A stretch of DNA of 64,000 nt from Corynebacterium xerosis NBRC 16721 = ATCC 373 (GCF_001552415.1 NZ_BCRD01000006.1:1-64000), one strand, 5' to 3'; shown: positions 51,299 to 60,766, counted from the first letter of the stretch. Notes: generated by a model not told the origin, from the letters alone. Program-made: numbers and translations.

Positions 51299-53409
51299 TA
51301 CTGCTCGTCGATGATGAAGCCGGCGTCGAGGATGCCGACCAGGTTGGCCACCTGCTCGTCCTTCGTGCGGCCCAGCCCCGACGGGGTGATGGTGTTGGTC
51401 AGCGAGATGCCGTCGAGGGCGTCTTCGTAGTCGAGCTTGCCCACCGACAGCATGGACGCGACCATGCCGTGGGTGTCCATGCCGTTTTCGGGGTTGGCGC
51501 CCGGCGCGAACGGGGTGCCGGCGCGGTGGCCAGACGGGAAGTTGCCGGTGGCGCGGCCGTAGACGACGTTGGAGGTGATGGTCAGCACCGACTGCGTGGG
51601 GATCGCATCGCGGTACAGCGGGATCTCCTTGATCTTCGCCATGACGGTGTGGACGATCGTCGCCGCGATGTCGTCGGCCAGGTCGTCGTCGTTGCCGTAG
51701 ACGGGGAAGTCGCCCTCGGTGACGTAGTCGACGATCAGCCCGGTCTCGTCGCGCACGGGCGTGACCTTCGCGTACTTGATGGCCGACAGCGAGTCCGCCA
51801 CGATCGACAGGCCGGCGATGCCGCAGCCCATGGAGCGGACGATGTCGGAGTCGTGCAGCGCCATCTCGATGGACTCGTAGGCGTACTTGTCGTGGCACCA
51901 GTGGATGATGTTCAGCGCCTCGACGTAGGTGCCGATGACCCAGTCGAGCATGTCCTCGTACTTCGCCCAGACCTCGTCGAAGTCCAGCGGGCCGTCGCCG
52001 GTGATCGGCTCGTAACCGTCGACGACCCGGTCGCCGGAGACCTCGTCGCGGCCGCCGTTGAGCGCGTAGAGCAGGGCCTTCGCCGCGTTGACGCGGGCCC
52101 CGAAAAACTGCATCTGCTTGCCGACGGTCATGGGGGAGACGCAGCAGGCGATCGCCGCATCATCGCCCCAACGATCGCGGATCTGCTCGTCGGACTCGTA
52201 TTGGATGGACGAGGTCTCGATGGAGATGGCCGAGCAGAAGTCCTTGTAGCCGGCGGGCAGCGCAGGATCCCAGAACACGGTGATGTTCGGCTCGGGGGCC
52301 GGGCCCAGATTGCGCAGCGTCTGCAGCAGGCGGAAGGCGGTCTTGGTGACCATGTGCCGGCCGTCGTCGGAAAAGCCCGCGTCGGTCCAGGTGGCCCAGT
52401 AGGGATCGCCGGAGAAGATCTGGTCGTAGTCGATGGTGCGCAGGAAGCGGACGATGCGCAGCTTGATGACCAGCGCGTCCATGATCTCCTGCGCGCCGGT
52501 CTCGTCGAGGCGGCCCGCGGCGAAATCGCGCTCGAAATACGGGTCGAAGAACGCCGACAGGCGGCCGATCGACATCGCGGCGCCGTCCTGCGACTTCACC
52601 GAGGCGAGGTAGCCGAAGTAGGTCCACTGCACGGCTTCCTTCGCCGTGGCGGCGGGGCCGGAGATGTCGAACCCGTAGGAGGCCGCCATCGCCTTGAGCT
52701 TCTTCAGCGCCTTGATCTGCTCGGCGTGCTCTTCGCGGTAGCGGGCCCAATGCTCGGAGAAGCCCTTGTCGGTGACGGCCGTTTTGGCCGCCTCCTTCTC
52801 CGCGATGAGGTGGTCGACGCCGTAGAGCGCCACGCGGCGGTAGTCGCCGATGATGCGGCCGCGGCCGTAGGCGTCGGGCAGGCCCGTGATGATGTGGGAG
52901 CGGCGCGCCGCGCGGATGCGGGCGGTGTAGATGTCGAAGACCGCTTCGTTGTGGGTCTTGCGGTACTTGGTGAAGATCTCCTTGACCTGCGGGTCGACCT
53001 CTTTGCCGGCCTCCTTGATGGCCGTTTCCACCATGCGCCAGCCGCCGTTGGGCATCATCGCGCGCTTGAGCGGCACGTCGGTCTGCAGGCCGACGATGAC
53101 GTCGTCGTCTTCGCTGATGTGGCCGGCGGGAAACGCGTCGATGTCGGCCGGGGTGCGCGTGTCGACGTCGAAAACGCGCTTCTTGCGCTCCACCGACAGG
53201 TAATTCTTCTCCAGGTGATCCCACACGCGCAGCGTCTTCTCCGTCGGGCCGGCGAGGAACGAGGCGTCGCCGTCGTACGGCGCGTAGTTGCGCTGGATGA
53301 AATCGCGGACGTCGATCGACTCGCGCCACGGGCCGTCGGTGAAACCGTCCCAGGGGTCGATCGAGCTGCCGTCGGACTGGATGCGGGCGTTGGGGGCGGC
53401 GATGGTCAC
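51298..53409 (-). CDS. pflB: Pyruvate formate-lyase large subunit lacking its glycyl-radical domain
   Basis: Cleaves pyruvate with CoA to acetyl-CoA and formate. The 703-residue chain has the PFL core: [51 protein letters not shown] and the catalytic pair Cys422-Cys423 in [20 protein letters not shown]. It stops at TITPSGLGR plus about 25 residues, where E. coli PFL (760 residues) continues through ~55 more carrying RVSGYAV. GTG 53409 is chosen because GAAAGG lies 8 bases upstream; GTG 53418 overlaps that site. First gene of pflB-glycyl subunit-pflA; a possible -10 box (TAAACT, minus, 53610-53605) implies a leader near 190 nt. Confidence 0.92.
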   Translation of the reverse strand: MTIAAPNARIQSDGSSIDPWDGFTDGPWRESIDVRDFIQRNYAPYDGDASFLAGPTEKTLRVWDHLEKNYLSVERKKRVFDVDTRTPADIDAFPAGHISEDDDVIVGLQTDVPLKRAMMPNGGWRMVETAIKEAGKEVDPQVKEIFTKYRKTHNEAVFDIYTARIRAARRSHIITGLPDAYGRGRIIGDYRRVALYGVDHLIAEKEAAKTAVTDKGFSEHWARYREEHAEQIKALKKLKAMAASYGFDISGPAATAKEAVQWTYFGYLASVKSQDGAAMSIGRLSAFFDPYFERDFAAGRLDETGAQEIMDALVIKLRIVRFLRTIDYDQIFSGDPYWATWTDAGFSDDGRHMVTKTAFRLLQTLRNLGPAPEPNITVFWDPALPAGYKDFCSAISIETSSIQYESDEQIRDRWGDDAAIACCVSPMTVGKQMQFFGARVNAAKALLYALNGGRDEVSGDRVVDGYEPITGDGPLDFDEVWAKYEDMLDWVIGTYVEALNIIHWCHDKYAYESIEMALHDSDIVRSMGCGIAGLSIVADSLSAIKYAKVTPVRDETGLIVDYVTEGDFPVYGNDDDLADDIAATIVHTVMAKIKEIPLYRDAIPTQSVLTITSNVVYGRATGNFPSGHRAGTPFAPGANPENGMDTHGMVASMLSVGKLDYEDALDGISLTNTITPSGLGRTKDEQVANLVGILDAGFIIDEQ

Positions 53410-53706
53410 GCGTGCCACCTTTCTCGGCCCCGGTGTGTCGGGCCGCGATCGTCGGATGGAGTTCTTGTCCGGGCGGACGACGCCCTCGCACGTCCATCCG
53501 CCGAGTCATTCACCGGCGGCCGGCCGGGCCGATCAGGTCCGCGTGGTGGTGCGGAGATGGTCGGACACCGGCGCTTCGAGGCGCTTGTCCGCTCTTCGAG
53601 CGTGAGTTTACGCCCGTCGATGCCCGAACGCAGATCGGCGGGATGCGTATTCGGTCACGTTCGGGTGTTATCGGGCAGGCCGAAGAATCCGGCCCGGGCC
53701 ACCGGC
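53410..53706. other. 297-base region upstream of pflB
   Basis: No credible gene. It holds the probable pflB promoter (minus-strand TAAACT, 53610-53605) and a long leader; no clear FNR, ArnR or cyclic-AMP-receptor site is recognised by eye. The ABC exporter gene ends at its left edge, so it also holds that gene's 3' side. Confidence 0.5.
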
Positions 53707-55488
53707 TCAGCGCAGCAACTGGTCCCGGGCGAGGTCGCGGTAAAGGTCGGACGATTCCATAAGCTCCCGGTGGGTGCCGGTGGCGCGCACCCGGCCCTCG
53801 TCGACGACGACGATGCGGTCCGCGCCGGCGACGGTGGCCAGGCGGTGCGCGACGATGATGACGGTCCGGCTCCGCGATGCGGTGTCGATGGCGGCCTGCA
53901 GCGCCCGTTCGTTGCGCGAATCCAGCGAGGCGGTCGGCTCGTCGAGAAGCAGAAGCGGCCGATCCGACAACAGCGCCCGCGCGATGGCCAACCGCTGGCG
54001 TTCGCCGCCGGACAACCCGATGCCGCGATCGCCCAGAGTCGCGTCCAGGCCATCGCCATGGGCGTCGATTCGGTCCAACAGCCGGACCGACGCCAGGGCG
54101 CTGCGGCACCGGTCGTCCGGCACGTCGGCCAGCCCGAGCGTCAGGTTCGCGCGGATGGTGCCCGCCAGAATGGGCACCGACTGCTCGACGTAGGCGATGT
54201 GGCGGCGCAGATTCGACCGGTCGAGATCGCGGACGTCGGCGCCGCCGACGCGGACGATGCCGCGTCGGGGGTCGTGGAGCCTTTCGATGAGCGCGAGAAT
54301 CGTCGACTTTCCCGCACCCGACGGCCCGACGAGCGCCGTCGTCCGCCCCGCATCGGCGACGAAGGAGACGCCGTCGAGCACGGGGCGATTCGGCGTGGGG
54401 CGCTGCTCCGCGTCGTCATGCGCGAACACGACGCCGTCGAACTCGACCGCCGGCACCGCGCCGGACAGGTCGGGGCGGGCACCGGGGACGGGGGAGTCGG
54501 CGGCGTCCTCGGGATCCTCCGACATCACCTCGTCGATGCGGGCCAGAGCCCCGAGGGCCTCGGCGACCGAGGTGATCGCCCCGAACAGCTGGCCGACCGG
54601 CATCATCAGCATGAACAGGAACATCAGGAACGCCACCAGATTCGCCACCGACAGCTCCCCGGCCGCCACGCGGGCGCCGCCGAGACCAAGCACGACGAGG
54701 AAAGCGACCTGGACGGCCAGGCCGCTCATCGGCCAGAGAATCGCCTCCAGCCGGACCGACCGCAGCGACGCCCGCCAGGCGCGGTCGGCATCGTCCTTCA
54801 ACGCGGCGGCCTCGGAGTCGGTCGCGCCCGCGGCGCGGACCGTCGTCAACGCCGACAGGGCGCGCTCCACGCCGGAGGACATCGCGCCCGTCGACTCGCG
54901 CACGCGTCTTGACAGCTCCTGGATTTTCCCGGATGCGGCGACCACGGTGACGATCGCGCCCGCCAACACTCCCAGGGCAACGACGAAGAGCAGCGGATCC
55001 AGCCAGATCATGGCGGCGGCGGAACCGACGATGACGAGAACGCCGCCGACGGCGTCGACGATGCCGCCGGTCAGCGCCGCGCGCACCGAATCGGTGTCGG
55101 CCCCGACGCGGGAAACCAGGTCACCCGTGCGGTGGCGGCCATAGGAGGAGGTCGGCAACCGCAGCAGACGGTCGAGCAGCGCATGGCGCAACGACCGCAC
55201 CATCGTTTCCGCGGTGCGCCCGAGCAGGTACTGCTGGACCGCGCCGACCACCGAGGACAGCAGCACCACGGCGACGAGGCCCACGATGAACGGGGCCAGC
55301 GCGTCACCGGCGCCGACCGCCTCGATGACCCCGTTGACCAGGACCGGCTGAACCAGCGACGCGACCGCCCCGACGATTGACAGCACCACCACGGCGATCA
55401 GCGCTGCCCGGGATTCGCGGACGTGGTCCCGGAGAATGCCGGCGCCCCGCCTCAAGGTGAGGCGGGGCGCCGGTTCAATGCTGCTCAT
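53707..55488 (-). CDS. ABC exporter (fused membrane and ATPase domains)
   Basis: A 593-residue half-transporter of the MsbA/LmrA/BmrA type. Six membrane segments (~25-310) are followed by the nucleotide-binding domain: VGPSGAGKST (Walker A), YVEQSVPILAGT (Q-loop), LSGGERQRLAIARAL (signature), LLLLDEPTASLD (Walker B) and VAHRLATV (H-loop). It would work as a homodimer exporting lipid or drug; substrate unknown. The first 16 codons contain a 13-bp perfect inverted repeat. It ends 297 bases before pflB's start and is not obviously in its operon. Confidence 0.92.
   Translation of the reverse strand: MSSIEPAPRLTLRRGAGILRDHVRESRAALIAVVVLSIVGAVASLVQPVLVNGVIEAVGAGDALAPFIVGLVAVVLLSSVVGAVQQYLLGRTAETMVRSLRHALLDRLLRLPTSSYGRHRTGDLVSRVGADTDSVRAALTGGIVDAVGGVLVIVGSAAAMIWLDPLLFVVALGVLAGAIVTVVAASGKIQELSRRVRESTGAMSSGVERALSALTTVRAAGATDSEAAALKDDADRAWRASLRSVRLEAILWPMSGLAVQVAFLVVLGLGGARVAAGELSVANLVAFLMFLFMLMMPVGQLFGAITSVAEALGALARIDEVMSEDPEDAADSPVPGARPDLSGAVPAVEFDGVVFAHDDAEQRPTPNRPVLDGVSFVADAGRTTALVGPSGAGKSTILALIERLHDPRRGIVRVGGADVRDLDRSNLRRHIAYVEQSVPILAGTIRANLTLGLADVPDDRCRSALASVRLLDRIDAHGDGLDATLGDRGIGLSGGERQRLAIARALLSDRPLLLLDEPTASLDSRNERALQAAIDTASRSRTVIIVAHRLATVAGADRIVVVDEGRVRATGTHRELMESSDLYRDLARDQLLR
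55441..55471. promoter_or_regulatory. 13-bp perfect inverted repeat in the first codons of the ABC gene
   Basis: GGCGCCCCGCCTC (55441-55453) and GAGGCGGGGCGCC (55459-55471) enclose AAGGT. In the minus-strand mRNA this hairpin covers codons ~6-16, beginning 17 bases after the ATG, and is terminator-strength but lacks a T run. Confidence 0.75.
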
Positions 55489-55531
55489 GGGGTCGGAGGG
55501 TACCCGACCGCGGGCATGCGGCGGGCGAGCG

Positions 55532-56938
55532 CTACTTGTCGCCGCGCTCGATCTCCGAGATGTTCTTCTTGTCGCGGATGCCGGTGTCGTCGCCGGTCAG
55601 CTGCGTCAGGCGGGCGATGGCGGTGCGCGCGTACATCTGCTGGCGGGTGGACACCAGCTGGTAGCGATCGCGGGTGAGCACGTTGAGGCCCCAGCTGAGC
55701 ACCGACACCAGGCGGTTGCGGAAACCGACCAGGAACATCAGGTGCACGGCCAGCCACAGGACCCAACCCAGGAAGCCGGTGACCTCGACCTTGCCCATCT
55801 TCACCACGGCGGCGAAGCGGGAGACGGTGGCCATGGAGCCCTTGTCGAAGTACTCGAACGGCTCGCGGTCGCCGATCTCGCCGGCCTCGGTCTCCGCGGC
55901 GATGACGCCGGCGGCGTACTCGCCGCCCTGGATGGCCACCTGCGCCACGCCCGGCAGACCGTCGAGGGCGATCATGTCGCCGACGATGAAGACGTTCTTG
56001 TGCTCGCCGACGGACAGGTCCGGGTTGACCTCGACGCGGCCGGCGCGGTCAACGCCGACGCCGCACTGGTCGGCGATGAGCTTGCCCAGCGGCGACGCGG
56101 AGACGCCGGCGGACCAGATCTTGCAGTAGGACGGGATGGTCTCGACCGTGCCGTCTTCGGCGTTCTTGTAGGTCACGCCGTACTCGTTGACGTCGGTGAC
56201 CATTGCGTTGAGCTTGACGTTGACGCCGAGCTTCTCCAGCTGCTTCTGGGCGTTGCGGCCCAGGCGCTTGCCGAACGGCGGCAGCACCTGCGGCGCACCG
56301 TCGAGGAGGATGACGCGGGCGGCGTGCGGGTTGTAGCTGCGGAACGACGACTTCAGCGTGCGGTTGGCCAGCTCGGCCAGCTGGCCGGCCAGCTCCACGC
56401 CGGTCGGGCCGGCGCCGACGACCACGAAGGTCAGCAGGCGCTCGCGCTCGGCCGGGTCGGTGGCCAGCTCGGCGTGCTCGAAGGAGGCGATGATGCGCGA
56501 GCGGATCTCCAGCGCGTCGTCGATGCTCTTCATGCCGGGGGCGTAGTTGGCGAAGTGGTCGTTGCCGAAGTAGCCCTGGCCGGCGCCGGCGGCGACGAGG
56601 AGGTAGTCGTACTCCCAGTCCTGCACGCGGTCGCCGAGCTTGGACGTCACGGTCCGCTTGTCGACGTCGATGTCCGTGACCTCGCCCTTGACGACGCGAA
56701 TGTTCGGCTCGCCGTCGAAGATCTGGCGGGTCGGCGGGGCGATCTCGCCGGAGGAGAGGATGCCCGTGGCCACCTGGTACAGCAACGGCTGGAAGAGGTG
56801 GTGGTTCGTACGGTCGATGAGGGTGACGTCGACGTTTTCGTCCTTGAGCTTCCGGGCGGCGAAGAGGCCACCGAAACCCGAACCGACGATGACGACGTGC
56901 GGTCGTCCCGTGCGCGGCCGGTGGGGCGTCTCGGTCAT
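55532..56938 (-). CDS. ndh: Type II NADH:quinone dehydrogenase
   Basis: Single-subunit, non-proton-pumping NADH dehydrogenase feeding menaquinone. FAD motif VVIVGSGFGGLFAARKL (GxGxxG at 19-24), the quinone-site DRTNHHLFQPLLYQVATG, the NADH motif VVVGAGPTGVELAGQLAEL, and the FAD-contacting VFIVGDMIAL and QVAIQGGEYAAG are present. The C-terminus has the amphipathic membrane part GWVLWLAVHLMFLVGFRN. Length 468. ATG 56938 has GAGGAG 7 bases upstream; minus-strand TATCAT (56987-56982) is the likely promoter, divergent from the next gene. Confidence 0.95.
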   Translation of the reverse strand: MTETPHRPRTGRPHVVIVGSGFGGLFAARKLKDENVDVTLIDRTNHHLFQPLLYQVATGILSSGEIAPPTRQIFDGEPNIRVVKGEVTDIDVDKRTVTSKLGDRVQDWEYDYLLVAAGAGQGYFGNDHFANYAPGMKSIDDALEIRSRIIASFEHAELATDPAERERLLTFVVVGAGPTGVELAGQLAELANRTLKSSFRSYNPHAARVILLDGAPQVLPPFGKRLGRNAQKQLEKLGVNVKLNAMVTDVNEYGVTYKNAEDGTVETIPSYCKIWSAGVSASPLGKLIADQCGVGVDRAGRVEVNPDLSVGEHKNVFIVGDMIALDGLPGVAQVAIQGGEYAAGVIAAETEAGEIGDREPFEYFDKGSMATVSRFAAVVKMGKVEVTGFLGWVLWLAVHLMFLVGFRNRLVSVLSWGLNVLTRDRYQLVSTRQQMYARTAIARLTQLTGDDTGIRDKKNISEIERGDK

Positions 56939-56981
56939 GAAATTCTCCTCGAAAAGTCGTACATGGTTGGGGTACCGGGAC

Positions 56982-57035
56982 ATGATAGTTCGTGCGGTGC
57001 GCCGTCGCCTATTCAGCGGCGTCCACCGGTAGCCT
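56982..57035. promoter_or_regulatory. Divergent -10 boxes of ndh and the methyltransferase-like gene
   Basis: Minus-strand TATCAT (56987-56982) serves ndh. Plus-strand TAGCCT (57030-57035) lies 7 bases before ATG 57043, fitting a leaderless mRNA. Confidence 0.5.
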
Positions 57036-57042
57036 GTCCGCC

Positions 57043-58404
57043 ATGGCCGAAAACGAGGGGAGGGCGTCCGCGATGCCAGTTGAGCGTTTTTCCGTGGACG
57101 CCGACCGGTGGCCCGGGGTCGCCCGGGTCCCCGAGGGGCCGTTGCTGGGCAAGCGCGCCGACCTGGCCCGGAAGGCCTTCGAGCGCGCGTGCGTCCGCCA
57201 TGGCGTGGATCTCGATGGCGAGGGGTCGACGACCATCGGCATCCGCGAGTCCGACGCGATGTTCCGGCGCATCGCGGAGGCGGATTGGGTCGGCCTCGGC
57301 GAGTCGTACCTCGCCGGCGAATGGGAATCGGACACGTTGCCGGAGTCGCTGTCGGCGCTTCTCGACGCCGGCCTGGACGTCGGGGCGGAGGGCCGCGTGG
57401 GCAGGGGCCTGCGCAAGCTGTCCGGCCGCCGTCCGGTGCCGCGGGCGACCGGCCCCGGCGGGGAACTGCCGGCGTCGCTGATCGAACTGTTCGCGGGGTC
57501 CGCGCTGACCGGCGGGTCGGCCCTGTTCGCCTCGGGCGCGCGCACCACTTCTCTCGAGGAAATCCCCAATCAGGCCCCGGGCGCCGGTCGAGGCGGGGTG
57601 CCCGCCACGTGGAAGGTCGACGTCACCCGGATCGACGCCCCGGAGGGCGTCGCCCGCATCGACCTGCCCGAGGCCCAGGCGCGCCGCGTGGAGCGGATGC
57701 TCGACCTCGCCCGCGTCCGTGCCGGCGACGGGATCCTGGAATGGCCGTCGTCGGGCGGCGAGCTGGCGTTGCGGGCGGCCGACCGCGGCGCCTCCGCCGA
57801 CGTGCTGGCCATTTCGGACGAGCACGCCGACGTCGTCGGAAAACGGGTCGACGAAGCCGGGCTCGCCGGCCCGGTCCGCGTGCTGCGCGCCGATCGGGTC
57901 ATCCCGTCGCCGCGCGACTTCGACGGCGACTACGAGGCGATCTTCAACGTCGAGCGGCTGGAGACCTTCGGCGTCGACGGCATCCGCCGGTGGCTGCGCG
58001 GGGCGGAGCGGGTGCTCGCCGATCGCGGCACCATCGTCGTCCAGATGACCGTGGCGGGGCCGCGTTTCGACGACGCCGCCGGATCGGCCCTGGACCTGGT
58101 GCGCTCCTACATCTGGCCCGCGCTGCACTACCCGACCATGGACGAACTGCGGCGCATCGTCGACCGCGACACCGGCCTGCGCATAATCTCGGAGACGCAC
58201 ATGGCCGGCCACCACGAACGGACCCTGGAGCTGTGGCGCGAATTGTTCGCCGCCCATTCCCGTCAGGCCGCGGGGCTCGGCTACGACCGCGTCTACCGCC
58301 GCCTGTGGGACTACCACCTGGCGCTGCAGCAGGCGATGATCTCCTCGGGCCGCACCGACATGGTGCAGATCGAGCTGATGGCCCGCCCGCGCACCCGGCG
58401 TTAG
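57043..58404 (+). CDS. Degenerate cyclopropane-fatty-acid-synthase-like protein
   Basis: A 453-residue relative of the cyclopropane/mycolic methyltransferase family, clearest at the C-terminus (SYIWPALHYPTMDELRRIV, GLGYDRVYRRLWDYHLALQQ, MISSGRTDMVQIEL) and in the N-terminal ADWVGLGESYLAGEWESD. Key catalytic features are missing: the SAM glycine motif (VLDIGCGWGG in active enzymes) reads ILEWPSSGGELAL, and the active-site Cys segment (TYSCAYF) reads GGSALFA. It is therefore probably not an active CFA synthase. ATG 57043 fits the leaderless -10 spacing; ATG 57073 with an upstream GAGGGGAGGG is an alternative. Confidence 0.75.
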   Translation: MAENEGRASAMPVERFSVDADRWPGVARVPEGPLLGKRADLARKAFERACVRHGVDLDGEGSTTIGIRESDAMFRRIAEADWVGLGESYLAGEWESDTLPESLSALLDAGLDVGAEGRVGRGLRKLSGRRPVPRATGPGGELPASLIELFAGSALTGGSALFASGARTTSLEEIPNQAPGAGRGGVPATWKVDVTRIDAPEGVARIDLPEAQARRVERMLDLARVRAGDGILEWPSSGGELALRAADRGASADVLAISDEHADVVGKRVDEAGLAGPVRVLRADRVIPSPRDFDGDYEAIFNVERLETFGVDGIRRWLRGAERVLADRGTIVVQMTVAGPRFDDAAGSALDLVRSYIWPALHYPTMDELRRIVDRDTGLRIISETHMAGHHERTLELWRELFAAHSRQAAGLGYDRVYRRLWDYHLALQQAMISSGRTDMVQIELMARPRTRR

Positions 58405-58422
58405 ATGGTGCGCCGCGCAACG

Positions 58423-58492
58423 AAGAATCCGCCTCGTCCGGTCAAAAAGCACCGTGTCGGAGGCCGATTTTGGCCGATCGAGGCGGATTCTT
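58423..58492. terminator. Large inverted repeat, probable terminator
   Basis: AAGAATCCGCCTCG (58423-58436) and CGAGGCGGATTCTT (58479-58492) are perfect 14-bp arms around 42 bases that include a second hairpin (GGCC/GGCC). A T follows on the plus strand. It ends the methyltransferase-like gene. The rest of the gap to 58581 has CGTCGTAAAGC (58536) and the next promoter. Confidence 0.6.
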
Positions 58493-58581
58493 TGGCGGTG
58501 AGTCAGGATGCATCGGCGGACGTCGGGGATAGTTTCGTCGTAAAGCGGACCCGGGCCCCGATATCGCGATAACCTCGGCGC

Positions 58582-60423
58582 ATGGAAACGAATGCGAAAA
58601 ACGGGAAGCAGGCGCCGCTCATCGTCGTCGGCGCGGGACTGGCCGGCCTGGTGGCCGCCTACGAGGCGCAGCGGGCGGGGCGGAAGGTCATCATCGTCGA
58701 CCAGGAAAACGAGGCCAACATCGGCGGCCAGGCGTTCTGGTCGCTGGGCGGCATCTTCCTCATAGACTCGCCGGAGCAGCGCCGCCTGAAGGTGAAGGAC
58801 TCGCGCGAGCTGGCCCGGTCCGACTGGTTCGGATCTGCGGCGTTCGACCGCGCCGAGGACCACTGGCCGGGCAAGTGGGCCGAGGCGTACCTCGATTTCG
58901 CGGCGGGGGAGAAGCGCGACTACCTGCGCAACCTGGGCGTGAAGTTCCTGCCGATCGTCGGCTGGGCCGAGCGCGGCGACGGCTCCGCCGACGGCCACGG
59001 CAACTCGGTGCCGCGCTTCCACCTGACGTGGGGCACGGGCCCGGAGATCGTCCGCGTGTTCGCCGAGCCGCTCAAGGCCGCGGCCAACGAGGGCCGCGTG
59101 GAGTTCCACCATCGCCACCGCGTCGACGAGATCATCATGGAGGACGGCCGGGCGGTCGGCGTGCGCGGCCGCATCCTCGTGCCCTGCGACGAGTTGGAGC
59201 GCGGCGTCGCGTCACCGCGCGACGAGGTCGGCGAGACCTTCGAGATCCGCGGTGGCGCGGTCCTCATCGCCACCGGCGGCGTCGGCGGCAACCTCGACGC
59301 GGTGCGGCGCGCCTGGCCCGAGGATCGCCTGGGCGCCATGCCCGACGACATGGTGGTCGGCGTGCCGGCCCACGTCGACGGCCGCGGCATCGAAATCGCC
59401 GGCGACGCCGGTGCGCACCTGATCAACCGCGATCGCATGTGGCACTACACCGAGGGCATGGCCAACTGGGATCCGATCTGGCCGAACCACGGCATCCGCA
59501 TCATCCCGGGCCCGTCGTCGCTGTGGTTCGACGCCGAGGGCAACCGCCTGCCGGCGCCGCTGATCCCGGGCGCGGACACGGTGGCGACCATGAAGCACAT
59601 CCTGTCCACGGGACACGGGTACTCGTGGTTCGTGCTCAACGGCGCGATCGTGGCCAAGGAGTTCCTGTTCTCCGGGTCGGAGCAGAATCCGGATCTGACG
59701 GACAAGCAGGTCAAGAAGCTGGTCGGCAAGGTCACCGCGGGCATCCCGGAGCCGGTGCGCAAGTTCATGGACAACGGCGAGGACTGGGTCATCGCCGAAA
59801 CCCTCGAGGAGCTCGTCGCGGGCATGAACCGCGTCGCGGGCGTTCCGGAAGAGCTCATCGGCGACGGGCCGGCCGCGGGTCCGGCCCCTGAGCTTGACGA
59901 CGATGCCGTCGACCCCGATTCCGACGGTTCCGCGGAAGCGTCGCAAAGCCACGACGGCGCAACCGACGCCGACGGTGAGGTCCATTCCGACGTCCCCGTG
60001 CTGGACGTCGAGCACCTGCGCCGCCAGATCGAGGCGCGCGACCGGCAGACGGTCAACGCGTTTTCGAAGGATTACCAGGTCAACTACGTGCACGTGGCGC
60101 GGAAGTTCCTGGGCGACAAGATCGTGCGGTCGGTGCCGCAGAAGCCGATCCTCGACCCGAACGAGGGGCCGCTGATCGCGGTGCGGCTGCGGATGCTCAC
60201 CCGCAAGACGCTGGGCGGCATCGAGACCGACCTCGAGGGCCGCGCCCTGCGCCCCGACGGCGGCGTCATCGAGGGACTGTTCGCCGCAGGCGAGGCCTCT
60301 GGTTTCGGCGGCGGCGGCGTCCACGGCAACAACGCCCTGGAGGGCACGTTCCTGGGCGGCTGCATCTTCAGCGGCCTGCGCGCCGGCCGCGGCATGGCCG
60401 GGACCGCCGAGCCGCTGGGCTAG
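58582..60423 (+). CDS. FAD-binding dehydrogenase (fumarate reductase/KstD-like flavoprotein)
   Basis: A 613-residue flavoprotein. The dinucleotide motif IVVGAGLAGLVAAYEAQRAG is at ~14-33, then NIGGQAFWSLGGIFLIDSPE. A substrate/FAD domain includes GAVLIATGGVGGNL, and the C-terminal FAD closure is GLFAAGEASGFGGGGVHGNN with ALEGTFLGGCIFSG. An acidic, low-complexity insertion (~430-475, Asp/Ala/Gly-rich) is unusual. Related proteins in actinobacteria are called FAD-binding dehydrogenase (Rv0785 type); substrate unknown, ketosteroids or other enoyl compounds possible. TAACCT (58570-58575) lies 6 bases before the ATG. Confidence 0.85.
   Translation: METNAKNGKQAPLIVVGAGLAGLVAAYEAQRAGRKVIIVDQENEANIGGQAFWSLGGIFLIDSPEQRRLKVKDSRELARSDWFGSAAFDRAEDHWPGKWAEAYLDFAAGEKRDYLRNLGVKFLPIVGWAERGDGSADGHGNSVPRFHLTWGTGPEIVRVFAEPLKAAANEGRVEFHHRHRVDEIIMEDGRAVGVRGRILVPCDELERGVASPRDEVGETFEIRGGAVLIATGGVGGNLDAVRRAWPEDRLGAMPDDMVVGVPAHVDGRGIEIAGDAGAHLINRDRMWHYTEGMANWDPIWPNHGIRIIPGPSSLWFDAEGNRLPAPLIPGADTVATMKHILSTGHGYSWFVLNGAIVAKEFLFSGSEQNPDLTDKQVKKLVGKVTAGIPEPVRKFMDNGEDWVIAETLEELVAGMNRVAGVPEELIGDGPAAGPAPELDDDAVDPDSDGSAEASQSHDGATDADGEVHSDVPVLDVEHLRRQIEARDRQTVNAFSKDYQVNYVHVARKFLGDKIVRSVPQKPILDPNEGPLIAVRLRMLTRKTLGGIETDLEGRALRPDGGVIEGLFAAGEASGFGGGGVHGNNALEGTFLGGCIFSGLRAGRGMAGTAEPLG
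59892..59902 (-). repeat. CGTCGTCAAGC word, copy 9 (minus strand)
   Basis: Exact copy in the low-complexity acidic insertion of the FAD dehydrogenase, read on the plus strand as Leu-Asp-Asp-Asp. Confidence 0.55.
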
Positions 60424-60704
60424 TCCAGGCCGAGGGAGAACGCGGCCTCGAGGTCGTGGCGCGAGTACGCGCGGAACGCCAGCTGCGTCTCGGTGCGGAT
60501 GACGCCGTCGACCTTCGAGATTCGGTTGGGGATGATCTCCGCCAGCTTCTCGTGGTCGGACACGCGCACCATCGCGATGAGGTCCCAGTCGCCGGTGATC
60601 GAGTAGACCTCGGTGACGCCGTCGATGTTGACGATGGCCTCCGCGGCCTCGGGGATGAGGTCGGCCTCGACGTCAATGTGGACGATGGCGGTGGTCAGCG
60701 ACAT
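60420..60704 (-). CDS. Stand-alone RAM (Lrp/AsnC ligand-binding) domain protein
   Basis: A 94-residue protein with only the alpha-beta effector domain of Lrp/AsnC regulators (AIVHIDVEADLIPEAAEAIV, VYSITGDWDLIAMVRVSDHE, VDGVIRTETQLAFRAYS). No helix-turn-helix is present, so it cannot bind DNA alone. Such proteins assemble into rings and may modulate full-length Lrp proteins by binding amino acids. Its promoter is back-to-back with azlCD, suggesting a link to branched-chain amino-acid export. GAGGAGCG precedes the ATG. Its stop overlaps the stop of the FAD dehydrogenase. Confidence 0.88.
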   Translation of the reverse strand: MSLTTAIVHIDVEADLIPEAAEAIVNIDGVTEVYSITGDWDLIAMVRVSDHEKLAEIIPNRISKVDGVIRTETQLAFRAYSRHDLEAAFSLGLD

Positions 60705-60766
60705 GGAAAACGCTCCTCGGAGGTCGGTGGTCGTGCGGGGAGGGGCATCCGGCCCCGTCGCCGACG

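Noticed and set aside
50991..53409. pflB as a pseudogene broken by a frameshift or premature stop
   Set aside because: The downstream part has its own Shine-Dalgarno, start codon and a distinct N-terminal segment, and both chains keep every catalytic residue, so a functional split fits better than decay.
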